A stretch of 64,000 bases of DNA from Cherax quadricarinatus (lineage: Eukaryota > Arthropoda > Malacostraca > Decapoda > Parastacidae). Each line of letters begins with the position of its first letter. Position 1 is the first letter of the stretch. The stretch lies in the NCBI RefSeq assembly GCF_038502225.1, contig NC_091293.1, positions 9,280,138-9,344,137 of the forward strand, given 5' to 3'. This document shows, one piece after another, positions 44,890 through 56,499 of this stretch. The translations under genes were made by a program, and so were the position numbers. The notes beneath the pieces were generated by a model, which saw only the letters and a list, made by a program, of their open reading frames with translations, had not been told where the DNA came from and did no database searches.

Positions 44890-45860
44890 TAACTTAGTGT
44901 TGGGTGGGAGCTGTGGGTGTGGATTGTGGTTTGTGTTGGGATAGCATGATTGGTTGTGGGGTTCTGGGGATGGTTCTTTGTGTTCTTGCTCTTGTTGCTC
45001 TGCCCTGCTCTGATTGTCCTCTGCTGATTCTATCCTTGTCTCTTCTCCTAGCTTCTTTCACTTTTGTGTCCTCTCCCTCAGCTGCTGTCATTCTGTTTGT
45101 GTTCTGTCTCGTTCTAGGAACACCCTCTTGTATTCTGCCGAGTCCTTCAACCATGGTTTCTCTTGGAGGACCCTGTTCTGTACTGCTTCTGTCCTGAAAA
45201 TCAGCTTGATCTCTCTTTTCTTCCCTTCATATACCCCCTATTCTCTGAAAATTTACAATCTCAGACATGTCCTCTTCACCTATTTCCGTGATGATGTTCT
45301 CAATCTTCTTTCTTTCTGCCTGCTGCCGTTCAGTGTGTGTCCTTCCCTTGCTCTCCTGAAGCCCATGAACAAACACTGACTTCACCCTCTCCTCCTCCCA
45401 TTGCCTTTCCTTCAGTGGCTGTGGTTCCTGTCTGTACATGGCCATTTTCTCCCTTGTTTTTTCCAGTAGCTCTTGGTGGCATGTTTGTGCTATTACATTT
45501 GTCCTATCCCACTCTCCACCTGGACCCAGCTGCTCTCCCCCTTCACTCCTTGGCCCTACTTGGTAGGCTGATGTGGCCTTAACATAGGTTATACCTCCTT
45601 CCTTCCCGTTGGGCCTCGCAACTTCATATGCTGTGTCGTCTCTGGTCAATACCCCTGTAACTTGCTTCAGCCTGCTTACCTTCTAGGACCCTTATCCTGG
45701 CTACTGCAGTTTTGACTTGAGACTCCCATTTCTTCTTCTCTAAACTCTTTTCCAATTTCACAGAAAGCTGTCCTAGTTTTCTCTTCCACTCTTGTTAAAT
45801 CCTTTTGCACTGCTCTTCCATACACTCCTCCCCACCAGAACTATTCTTCCCCAATCCCTG
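44890..45860 (-). pseudogene. LINE-D copy 10 ORF1 remnant
   Basis: The N-terminal part (45,860-45,650) is rich in Lys/Glu and likely coiled coil (QLSVKLEKSLEKKKWESQVK). Then 45,649-45,227 includes QWEEERVKSVFVHGLQESKG and EEDMSEIVNFQRIGGI, and after a frameshift KREIKLIFRTEAVQNRVLQE, equivalent to the RNA-binding domain of copy 1 ORF1. A basic, Pro/Gln-rich tail follows (45,154-44,894). Probably the RNA-packaging protein of the element. Confidence 0.7.
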
Positions 45861-45868
45861 GGTCCTTC

Positions 45869-45911
45869 AAGAGAGTGTGTGTGTGTGTGTGTGTGTTTGT
45901 GTGTGTGTGTT

Positions 45912-45967
<56 letters not shown>

Positions 45968-45972
45968 ACTGT

Positions 45973-46021
<49 letters not shown>

Positions 46022-46026
46022 TGTCT

Positions 46027-46067
<41 letters not shown>

Positions 46068-46072
46068 TGTCT

Positions 46073-46105
<33 letters not shown>

Positions 46106-46215
46106 TGAATGTGTCTGAGTGTGTGTGTGTGTGAATGTGTCTGAGTGTGTGTGTGTGTGAATGTGTCTGAGTGTGTGTGTGTGTGAATGTGTCTGAGTGT
46201 GTGTGTGTGGGGCAG
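45869..46215. repeat. (GT)n microsatellite with GAATGTGTCTGA interruptions
   Basis: GT repeat with a regularly spaced variant word AATGTGTCTGAGTGTG, giving local higher-order periodicity on the right side. Confidence 0.95.
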
Positions 46216-46254
46216 TGGAAAAAGACTGCCTCAGGCACTGAGGGGAGAGAGGAT

Positions 46255-46806
46255 AATGGTGGTGATGGTGATAATGATAGTATTTGTTGTGGTCTTGGTG
46301 GTATTCGTGGTTGTGGTGATGACGATGGTGTCAGTATTGGTTGTGATGATGATGATGGTGGTGGTGGTGGTGATGATGTTGATAATGATGATGGTGGTGG
46401 TGGTGATGGCAGTGGTGGTGGTGGTGGTGGTGATGATGATGATGGTGGTGGTGATGGTGGTGATGGTTGTGGTGGTGATAATGCTGGTGGTGATGGTGGT
46501 GATGATGGTGGTGTTGGTGGCTATGGTAGTGGTGGTGATGGTGGTGGTGGTGGTGGTGGTGGTAAGTAAGAAAGTAAGTTTATTCAGGTTAACACAAATA
46601 CAGTTATATAGATTATCATACATAGCAGCATATGTGTAAAGAACCTGGGATAACCCAGAAAAATCAGACAGAGTGGTGTTGGTTATGGTGGTGGTAATGG
46701 TGGTAGTGATGATGATGATGGTGGTGATGGTGGTGATGGTGGTGATTGTGGTGGTGGTGATGGTGGTGGCTTTGGTGATAGTGGTGGTGACAGTGGTGGT
46801 GGTGGT
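46255..46806. repeat. (GGT/GAT)n trinucleotide tract
   Basis: Mixed GGT, GAT, GTT triplets, interrupted at 46,563-46,675 by an unrelated retroposon end. The tract resumes at 52,962 on the far side of the LTR retrotransposon. Confidence 0.92.
46563..46675 (-). mobile_element. Short retroposon 3' end with (CTTA)n-type tail
   Basis: Read on the minus strand the segment ends with CCTGAATAAACTTACTTTCT, a polyadenylation-like AATAAA followed by short repeats. It interrupts the GGT tract. Family not identified. Confidence 0.45.
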
Positions 46807-47243
46807 TGTTACATGCAAAGAGTATGTAATCTTTATTCTGAGTATGTTAACACACTCACATAGGCTACCTCACCAACCAGCAAACCAGATGCTAAGGATC
46901 TGACGATCCAACAGGGCCCCATTGTCAGATCAATATCTAGGTTCAGCCAATGAGAAGGTGGATCTGGCAATTGTGAAGGTGATGTGGTTACCACTCATGT
47001 TTTCGCCCTTGTCATTTCCATTCTAGAGCTGGTTGAAGCACAGTGGTCTGCTTTCTTTTGGCTGCTATTTTGCCTTGATTACCGTGGCATGCACTAATAC
47101 TTATTGCTGTACATAGTGAACATAGTATACATACTGCTGTTTATACTTGGTGAAGGAAAATACAATTCAAAGTCTTTCTCCTGTGTTTATTTTGCTCCCA
47201 TTTCACCCAGGATAACAGGCCTTTGAGAACCTTGGTTGTAATA
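46807..47243 (+). repeat. 5' LTR
   Basis: Starts TGTTACATGCAAAG and ends GGTTGTAATA. Partner of 52,525-52,961. Both repeats contain TGTGTTTATTTTGCTCCC. Confidence 0.93.
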
Positions 47244-47261
47244 TGGGGGCCTGTCCAGGAG
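47244..47261 (+). promoter_or_regulatory. Primer binding site, tRNA-Pro type
   Basis: TGGGGGCCTGTCCAGGAG immediately after the 5' LTR. It differs at about three positions from the proline-tRNA-complementary site known from many retroelements. Confidence 0.75.
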
Positions 47262-48950
47262 CTGGAGCTGGATTTAGAGCAGGAGCTGAGCCTAGAGTTG
47301 AAGTTGGAGCAGGAAGTATGCCAGATAGCTGACTATCTGGCATTGCATCAGCTTTGCCAATGCTTCGCGAACTTTGCATGTCAACTTTGCATTTGCTTTG
47401 TTATGGTCAGCCTTGCTATTGTGTGATCGTAGATAGGTTGCTGTTTTGCGTATCAACTTTGCATTCACTTTGCTATGGCCAGCCTTGCTACTGTATGTGC
47501 GACTTTTACTGCATTCGACTTTATTATGTGTCAGCCTTGCTATCATGTGAATATTCTGCAGTCGTATAGTGCATAGCTGAGCTGTATTGCAGATAACGTG
47601 TTATGTTGGGGTTAATGCTGCCTAGACGAGTCAGACGGTTAGTGTCTGAATTCATTCTATTAAACTTGCCTAAGTTTTCCCTACAGCATTGTTGGTGAAT
47701 TGCTCGTTCCATCGGCATTGAGTACGAATGCACTCTTACATCTGTGCAACTTCGTAATCTTATAGGTGTCAAACTTCGAGAAGAGGAGATGTCATATTAG
47801 ACTTCTCCCATACAGGAACCAGGAGTAAATCCCAGCTGAGGTTCCCACAAGAGGAAAAATATACAGTATCTGAGCAAAAGCGTCAGTCTCATGTGATGGT
47901 GTTGTCTGAAGGTGAGTCAGCTGCATTGGTGCTTGAGTTAACAAAAATGAATCTTGAGCAGACCAGAGAACAGTGCACCTATGCTAAAGAAGAGTTTGAC
48001 TGAGTAAAAGAAAGTAGGCAGTTTACTCAAGCTGTAAATAACTTTAGTTTGCAAAAAGCAGTACAGGTTTTTCCTCGTTTCATTGAAGCTCAGCCTGAAT
48101 TATTTTTCGTAGCATTCGAAAACCAGGCTCGAGCCTTGAGGTGGCCTGAATAGCACTGGGCATCTTTGGTGCATACAGCATTGTTTGGTAAAGAACAGGA
48201 ATTTGCATCAGTGTTAAATAACACTGATTTCAGAATTATCAGGTGGTGGAGACCACAGTTCTTGGTGCTTATCAATGTATTCCTGCCAAGTACAGAAAGG
48301 AATTCAAGCTAGGTAGACGACAGCTGGGTCGTCCTTTGTTGACTTTGTAAGACAGCAGACCAAAGCTTTTTCCAGTTGGTACAAGGCAAGTGGTGTTGCA
48401 AATTTCGATGAGTTGGTCCAGTTAATATTGGGGGATAACCTGCTGGAGTCTGTTGGACCAGAGGTTCGAGTCTTTCTGCAGGATCATGTGTTGACCACTG
48501 CATTGGAGGCAGCCAGGTTGGCTGATACTTTTGAAACCAACCGCTCCTTGTCTGAGCAGCCCCATCTCTCTTTTCATCAGCCTGGCATGAACAGAGACCG
48601 TCAATGAAAAGTTCCTGATTGGAGAATGAAGTGCCAGCAGGAAGGAGAACGACGATGTCATCCAACTGAGTCAACTGGTGAGCCATGCTACTCAACCTAT
48701 TGTCAACTTGGTAAGTGACAAATCATTCAACATGGTGTATCCCGACAACAGTACCCAGAGTGGCACCAACCACAACTTCAGCAAGGAGCTAAGGTCAAGA
48801 ATGTCGTTTGCTTTCATTGCAATAAATCAGGCCACATTCGTCCTAACTGCCCAAATAAACCCCAACCATTAGGGGAAATTTTTAATGTTAAGTCCCTGAA
48901 AGAAGTAGAGAAAGGGATGGCCCCATATTGTGGTACGTGTCAAATATCCT
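47262..48950 (+). pseudogene. gag remnant with SCAN-like capsid segment and CCHC zinc knuckle
   Basis: Most of gag is broken by stops. From about 48,333 a readable block gives FVDFVRQQTKAFSSWYK, then FDELVQLILGDNLLESVG, VRVFLQDHVLTTALEAARLA and DTFETNR, whose pattern of hydrophobics (ELxxLIL, VRxFLxDH, EAARLAD) resembles the SCAN domain, which is known to derive from the capsid of Gmr1-like elements. At 48,809-48,850 the sequence CFHCNKSGHIRPNC is a perfect CCHC zinc knuckle (C-x2-C-x4-H-x4-C) for RNA packaging. The two are in different frames. Confidence 0.78.
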
Positions 48951-49350
48951 TTCAGGAAAATTCAGAGAAAACTGAAGTCAGAATCATTAGGGATACTGGA
49001 GCATAAGAGAGGGAGTACTTCCCCTTTCTGAACACACATCATTACAATTCTCCATTCTTCTAAAAGCTTTTGGAAGAGCAGTGTTTTCTGTCCCCTTACA
49101 TAAAATATAAGTGCAGAGTAGGTATTACACTGGATATTTGACTGTAGGTGTATCTGATGGATTTCCTATGAAAGATACCGTGTTATTACTGGGTAATAAC
49201 ATTACCACTTCTAGTACATGTCCAGAACCAATAATGATTAATTCTTCTCTGATGTTGGCCATAACTCGGGCAAAATCCCAAGGGATATCTGGGGAGAATG
49301 CTAACCTATCCTTGGGCGACTCTGATCTTGGAATAGTCAATTTGTTTTAA
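48951..49350 (+). pseudogene. Retropepsin-type protease remnant
   Basis: The aspartic protease active-site motif appears as IIRDTGA at about 48,983-49,003, followed directly by a TAA at 49,004. Downstream 49,111-49,347 gives TGYLTVGVSDGFPMKDTVLL and LGNN, the usual flap-to-C-terminal region of retroelement proteases, then AITRAKSQ. The stop codon inactivates it. Confidence 0.75.
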
Positions 49351-49425
49351 GAGGAAAACTAGCCAGGGCCTCGTAAATTTAGTGAACAGACCCAGATCAA
49401 GCCTTCCTATTCCAGGGTTGCAGGA

Positions 49426-50600
49426 TTGCTAGATGCCTCTGTTTCCATGCCCGAGGGACTGTCCTTTCAAGAGGAACAGCGAAAAGACTCTTCATTAAAT
49501 TTCGCTTTTCAGTCAGCCATGGGTAAATCCTTTTCAGATCACTCAGTCAATTATAAAATTAAAAACGACTACTTAATCTGCACTGAGACTGGTAAAGAGA
49601 TGGAGGGAAGGCAACAGTCAGACAGGTTAGTAGTTCCAAAAATGTTTAGTCCTCAAATATTAAATATAGCTATAACTCTTCATTAGGAGGCCACTGAGGA
49701 ATTACTAAAACCCTGTATAGAATATTAAAAAAATTCTTTTGGCCAAAGTTAAGGCAGGATATGAAGAATCATATCAGCTGTTGTAGAGAATATCAGCAAG
49801 TAGGGAAACCTGAACACCCCATTAAACCTGCACCTCTCCATCCTATACCTGCCGATGGAGAACCTTTTACAGAGTTAATTATAGACTGTGTAGGTCTACT
49901 ACTTAAGTCCAAATCTGGGAATCAGTACTTATTTACCATTACTAGATACACAGAAGCAATTTCCATGCGCAGTATCAATACTAAAGCAATTCTTAAAGCT
50001 TTAACTAAGTTTATTTCTTGTTTTGGCATTTCTAAATCTATTCAAAGTGATCAAGGTACTAACTTCACTGCCAAAGCATTTAGGGAAGCATTAACTAAGT
50101 TAGGGATAATCCACAACTTATCCACTGCCTATCATCCTCAGTCCCAAGGCGCCTTGGAAAGCTTCCATCAGACGTTAAAAACCACGATGAGAACTTTTTG
50201 TATGCATTTTCCTTCAGACTGGGATGAATCACTACCTTCGTTGCTGTTTTCAATAAGGGAAACTGTGCAAGTGTCAACAGGGTATAGTCCATTTGAGCTG
50301 ATCTTTGGGCACAATGTACGAGGTCCTCTTCAGGTGCTCAAGGAAGGATGGATGGGACAAGACATCTGCTCAATACTCTACATCCCATATTCAAGGCTGA
50401 TAGGTGGCACGTCAGTTAGCCAAGGCTAACTTAAAGACAGCTCAAAACACAATGAAACAGAGATATGACAGAAATTCAAAGTTTTGCTCTTTCCATCCAG
50501 GAGACAAGGTGTTGGCACAGGAACCTATACCTGGCCACACATTAAAAGTTAGATTTACGGGACCTATGCAATTGTAAGTAAATTATCTGATGTAAATTAT
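49426..50600 (+). pseudogene. Integrase (Gypsy type, DD35E) located upstream of RT
   Basis: The zinc-binding N-terminal part is seen as GITKTLYRILKKFFWPKL and CCREYQQVG (49,695-49,800), with a TGA in the His region. The catalytic core includes TELIIDCVG (first Asp), SIQSDQGTNFTAKAFREAL (second Asp) and YHPQSQGALESFHQTLK (Glu). I count 35 residues between second Asp and Glu, matching DD35E. The C-terminal GPY-type module follows at about 50,550-50,640 as GPYAIVS-like sequence after a frameshift. Its position before the RT is the unusual feature. Chromodomain not seen. Confidence 0.88.
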
Positions 50601-52213
50601 GTGGTGTCTCCCCTTGACAAGACCTCAAAAACTAAAACTTACCACATTAATCAAATTAAAGCATTTAATACACCAGATAAAGTCCCAGTAATGACTCTGT
50701 CCTCTGCCTTTGTAGATGACCCTGACTCTTTGTACTCTCTTTCTGAGATTAATGTAAAGCTTCCCAACTCTGTCCTCCTCAAGGACCCCAGCCCTTTAAT
50801 GGTGAGGCTATCTAACAATCAAATAACAAGTGTAACTGCGCTCCTACAATCTTACCCCGATATCTTTTCTGATGTTCCGAGAAAAATGTACACTAGGATA
50901 TCATGACATAGATGATGGAAATTCTAAACCTATTAAACTCTCCCCCTACAGAGCTTATCCTGAAAATCAGAGGCTACTTAAGCAGGAGATAGAATTTCTG
51001 TTAGAGCATGGGTTAGTGGAGGAGTCATCTAGTCCATGGTCTTCACCGTGCATCCTTGTTAAGAAAGCTGATCGGGGTTTTCGAATGTGCACAGACTATC
51101 GTGAGGTGAACGAGGTCACAGTTGCAGATGCTTACCATACTTCTACCATGTGTGGATGACGTAATCAACTTTGTAGGTAAGGCTACTTTTGTATCCAAGT
51201 TAGACCTCCTTAATAGGTTATTATCAGATACCTTTTGACAGATAAGGCGAAAGAAATCTCTGCCTTCGTAATTCCAGGAGGTCATTATCAATTCATTATC
51301 AATACACAGTTACCCCCTTTGGAATGAAAAGCTCGCCTGCTTCATTCCAGAAACTGATCCATCAGGCTATTAAATGACTTGAAGGCACGACAGCTTACCT
51401 AGACAGTGTTATTGTATCGGATACTTGGGATCAACACATGTTTAGGCTTAAGGCTCTCCTTGAGACCTTTCAGAGTTTCCACTTAACTGTTAACTTATAT
51501 AAGTCTTTCTTTGGCTAGGCTACTACTAATTTTTGGGGGCCATGAAGTAGGTAGTGGCAAAGTAGCCTCTAAATTTGCTAAAATTCTTGCCATTAAACAT
51601 TATCCAGTACCTTATGATATGAAATCCCCCCAACGTTTCCTAGGTGTGGTAGGATTTTATAGAAGATTCTGTAAAAATTTCTCAGATACTGTAACCCCTC
51701 TACCTTCATTTACCAGTCCCAAAGTCCCCTTTAAGTGGACCTCAAAATGTAAAGTGGCTTTTAGAAAAACCAGATTACTCCTTTGTACTGCAGCTATTCT
51801 CTCTTATCTCCTGATTTTTCAAAACCCTTTATGTTACAAGTTGATGCCTGTGAGTCTAGGGTGGGGACAGTACTTCTGCAATCTGGGGACGATGGGTTGC
51901 AGCCTGTGGCTTACTATTCGGCCAAGTACCAGCCACACCAGAGGGCCTACTAAACGATTGAAAGAGAAGCCTCGCTCTGGTACTGGCTTTGGAACACTTT
52001 GATGTGTATGTGGGCCAGACTTCTCAGGTGGTCACAGTCTATAGTGACCACAACCCTCTAGTTTATCTTCAGCGCATGAAAACTCACAACACAAGACTCA
52101 TGACGTGGTCTATCAGTTTGCAACCGTATAACATCAAAGTGCTTTACATCGCCGGCAAAGAAATTACCCTGGCTGCCTCATTATCTCGCATTTATTGGGT
52201 TAGGATGTGTTAG
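50601..52213 (+). pseudogene. Reverse transcriptase and RNase H of the Gmr1-like element
   Basis: After a spacer ending LLQSYPDIFSDVPRK, the RT begins: ENQRLLKQEIEFLLEHGLVE, SSSPWSSPCILVKKADRGFR and MCTDYREVNEVTVADAY. Further motifs across frames include ATFVSKLDLL and TPFGMKSSPASFQKL. The catalytic box reads AYLDS in place of YLDD (near 51,396), so one of the two active Asp residues is lost. PQRFLGVVGFYRRFCKNFSD marks the RT thumb. RNase H is visible as VDACESRVG near 51,845 and TVYSDHNPLVYLQRMK, ending LAASLSRIYWV at 52,200. Several stops and frameshifts make the region dead. Confidence 0.87.
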
Positions 52214-52511
52214 GGGCTTTTGGTAAACAAATGACTAGCTCTTTTTACCCCCTTTTGTATATAATGAATATTTAAAGTTGTGGGTTTTTTGTTTTTTAGT
52301 GAGGGGATATTTTGCTACCGTCTGCAGGTATCTTGGACCTACGTTAGCCTTACTGTCTGCTGTCTCGCTCTAAGTTTAGAGTTTAGCTTTAAGTTGCCAT
52401 AAAAGCTGAGCTCTATCTAATGAGTTGGATGGTTGAGAGGAAAGGTGGTTCCATTATACTGTGCCATGGCAGCACGTTACCCATTGAGGTGGAAGCCTAG
52501 TCCTGAGCCCT

Positions 52512-52524
52512 CTTGGGGTGGGGA
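52512..52524 (+). promoter_or_regulatory. Polypurine tract
   Basis: CTTGGGGTGGGGA lies directly before the 3' LTR, in the position of the plus-strand primer. Confidence 0.7.
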
Positions 52525-52961
52525 TGTTGCATGCAAAGAGTAAGTAATCTTTATTCCGAGCATGTTAACACACTCATACAGGCTACCTCACCAACCAGCG
52601 AACCAGATGCTAAGGATCTGACGATCCAACAGGGCCGCATCGTCAGATCAGTATTTAGGTTCAGCCAACGAGAAGGTGGATCTGGAAATTGTGAAGGTGA
52701 TGGGGTTGCCACTCACATTTTCACCCTTGTCATTTCCATTCTAGAGCTGGTTGAAGCACGGTGATCTGCTGTCTCTTGGCTGTTATTCTCCCTTGATTAC
52801 CGTGGCACATACTAATACCTATTGCTATACATAGAGTATATAGTGTACATACTGTTGTTTATACTTTGTGAAGGATAATATAATTCAAAGTCTTTCTACT
52901 GTGTTTATTTTGCTCCCATTACACAAAGGATAACAGGCCTTTGAGAACCTGGGTTGTAATA
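52525..52961 (+). repeat. 3' LTR
   Basis: Starts TGTTGCATGCAAAG and ends GGTTGTAATA. Same length as the 5' LTR. Followed by GTGGT, matching the five bases before the 5' LTR. Confidence 0.93.
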
Positions 52962-54457
<1,496 letters not shown>

Positions 54458-55270
54458 GGTGTACACTAAGACGTGAGGTGTACACTAAGACGTGAGGTGT
54501 ACACTAAGACGTGAGGTGTATACTAAGACGTGAGGTGTACACTAAGACGTGAGGTGTACACTAAGACGTGAGGTGTATACTAAGACGTGAGGTGTACACT
54601 AAGACGAGGTGTACACTAAGACGTGAGGTGTACATTAAGATGTGAGGTGTACATTAAGATGTGAGGTGTACAATAAGACGTAAAGTGTATACGAGTTGTG
54701 TACACTGAGGTGTACACGAGCTGTGTACACTAAGAAGTGAGGTGTACACTAGCTTTTTACACAGAAGTAAAGTGCACACTAAGACGTCGTGTTCACTAAG
54801 AAGTGAAGTATACTCTAGCTGTGTACACTAGAAGTGAGGTGTATACTAGCTGTGTACATTAAGTGAGGCGTACATTAAGACGTGATGTATACACTAGCTG
54901 TGTACACTAAGAAGTAAGGTTCACAGTAAGAAGTGAGGTTCACAGTAAGAAGTGAGGTTCACAGTAAGAAGTGAGGTTCACAGTAAGAAGTGAGGGTCAC
55001 AGTAAGAAGTGAGGGTCACAGTAAGAAGTGAGGTTCACAGTAAGAAGTGAGGTTCACAGTAAGAATTGAGGTTCACAGTAAGAAGTGAGGGTCACAGTAA
55101 GAAGTGAGGTTCACAGTAAGAAGTGAGGTTCACAGTAAGAAGTGAGGTTCACAGTAAGAAGTGAGGTTCACAGTAAGAAGTGAGGTTCACAGTAAGAAGT
55201 GAGGTTCACAGTAAGAAGTGAGGGTCACAGTAAGAAGTGAGGTTCACAGTAAGAAGTGAGGTTTACATTA
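54458..55270. repeat. 19-bp minisatellite with two subfamilies
   Basis: Left part (to about 54,680): GTGTACACTAAGACGTGAG repeated about 12 times, then a degenerate transition. Right part (54,907-55,265): GTTCACAGTAAGAAGTGAG about 19 times. The two units align over 19 bp with about 14 identities, so they are one array with two homogenised variants. Confidence 0.92.
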
Positions 55271-55317
55271 TGAAGGTGGATGATGATGAGTGTGGGTGAT
55301 CGTGGGTGTGTCATACC

Positions 55318-56499
55318 ATGGGTCAGTGTCAGTACTGTACCCGGGGCATGCTGATGCCCACCTCCAGCACTGACATGCTGGAGAGAGAAGGCCTCACTGT
55401 GCCCGTGCCTCCAGCCTTGACACCGGGTAAGCTGGAGCTTTCCTGTACCCGCCAGCTCAGCGCTGACTCAGCAGTTGACTGCGGTCACAGCAGTGGGGAC
55501 GAGGCTAGTAGCGGCGGTGGCGGCGGCTGCAACAGCACTGCAATAGCTGCCGCTAGTGCCTGCGGCGTCGACTGCTTAGGCCGCAGCAGTCACAGCAGCG
55601 AGTCATCGGGGAAGTTCAGCACCAGGGACTCCATCGGCAGTTGCGGCGGCGGGGACTGCGACAGGGCGCATGCGCACCCGGGGCGCACCGAGGAGCCTGT
55701 GGCGGACATGCCCGTGTTCTCCGAGGAAGGAGACACCATTGACGATGAAGACGACGACAACAACGCGGTTTTTGTGACGCACAGCGGCCAGAGTAACTCC
55801 CTGCACCCGTTGCAGGAGGTCTTCCGCGTCAGGAAGATCTCCAGGGGGTCGTCCAGAGGCTCTCGAGGCTCCAGCAGCAGCGAGCGAGGCTCGTTCAGCT
55901 CCGTCTGCTCCGTCAAGGCTCTACTGAAGGCGCGACTGGGGCGCTCGTCCTCCCTCACACCCCAGCACGACCCTCACGAGGCCGAGGTGCTCAGTACGTG
56001 CTCCTCCTCCCTCACACCTCAGCACGACCCCCCCGAGGCTGAGGTGCTCAGCACGTGCTCTTCCGTACCCACCGACGTGCGCCCCCACCGCACCGTCTCC
56101 CTACGCCTCCCCCGCAGCCGTCGCCTCCCCCATGACTCCGACACCAACCTTCCCACAATCTATGTCGACGACTCCCCCCAGCAGAGCGGTCGTCCGCGTA
56201 AGTCGTCCCTCCGCCAAGCTTTGTCACTGTTGAGCATGAACACCCTGCTCAAGCACGATGCAGCCAGAACGCAGCAGAAGGAGCAAAAGCCGGTTCAGAA
56301 GATCCTGCGGCAGCCGCGGCGGCGGCACAACACAGTACGAGGGCTCAGCGGCCTGGCCATAGACAGGTCGAACCAGTGCGGCGGCAGTTTGGGCGGCGGC
56401 ATTAGCGGCACCCAGCGAGGTAGTACTCTCTACTACCCTACTGTAACCAGCCTCCGACAGTCCAGTACCGCGCGCAACACCTGGGCCTTCAACACCTGA
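55318..56499 (+). CDS. Uncharacterised Ser/Gly-rich protein or exon (393 residues), probable host gene
   Basis: The start at 55,318 is favoured because an in-frame TGA lies 21 bp upstream and the context CATACCATGG is good. The protein opens MGQCQYCTRGM, a Met-Gly plus two-Cys start that might be lipidated, although position 6 does not fit the usual myristoylation pattern. Ser/Gly/Cys-rich stretches follow to about residue 115, an acidic patch EEGDTIDDEDDD (136-147), Arg/Ser-rich RKISRGSSRGSRGSSSSERG (172-191), two tandem 19-residue copies of SSSLTPQHDP[HP]EAEVLSTC (210-247), then basic kinase-site-like RPRKSSLRQ and QPRRRHNTVRGLSGLAIDR (332-350). No known domain is recognised. A consensus donor AG|GTAGTA at 56,419/56,420 suggests the exon may end after residue 367; beyond it the frame runs into a minisatellite. 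GC-rich, unlike its surroundings. Confidence 0.65.
   Translation: MGQCQYCTRGMLMPTSSTDMLEREGLTVPVPPALTPGKLELSCTRQLSADSAVDCGHSSGDEASSGGGGGCNSTAIAAASACGVDCLGRSSHSSESSGKFSTRDSIGSCGGGDCDRAHAHPGRTEEPVADMPVFSEEGDTIDDEDDDNNAVFVTHSGQSNSLHPLQEVFRVRKISRGSSRGSRGSSSSERGSFSSVCSVKALLKARLGRSSSLTPQHDPHEAEVLSTCSSSLTPQHDPPEAEVLSTCSSVPTDVRPHRTVSLRLPRSRRLPHDSDTNLPTIYVDDSPQQSGRPRKSSLRQALSLLSMNTLLKHDAARTQQKEQKPVQKILRQPRRRHNTVRGLSGLAIDRSNQCGGSLGGGISGTQRGSTLYYPTVTSLRQSSTARNTWAFNT

Larger units (their letters stand above)
42062..45868 (-). mobile_element. LINE-D copy 10, nearly full length, bounded by (GT)n on both sides
   Basis: Minus-strand copy carrying 3' UTR, ORF2 and ORF1. It begins TACTCACCTAGTTGTGGTTG right after (GT)n and ends at about 45,868 where another (GT)n starts. 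It is more diverged than copies 6-7 and bears several deletions. Confidence 0.87.
46807..52961 (+). mobile_element. Gmr1-like Gypsy LTR retrotransposon, complete structure, inactive
   Basis: LTRs of 437 bp at both ends, a proline-type primer site, capsid with SCAN-like segment, zinc knuckle, protease, integrase, RT, RNase H and polypurine tract, with GTGGT flanking both sides as target duplication. The order protease-integrase-RT-RNase H, combined with Gypsy-type integrase and RT, fits Gmr1-like elements. My hand alignment of the LTRs gives roughly 40 differences (about 10 percent), so the insertion is old. Many stops and frameshifts are present. Confidence 0.88.

Noticed and set aside
46807..52961. 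Copia element
   Set aside because: Integrase-before-RT order suggested Copia, but the GPY-type integrase end and the Gypsy-type RT segment (GLVEESSSPWSSP) argue for a Gmr1-like Gypsy element.
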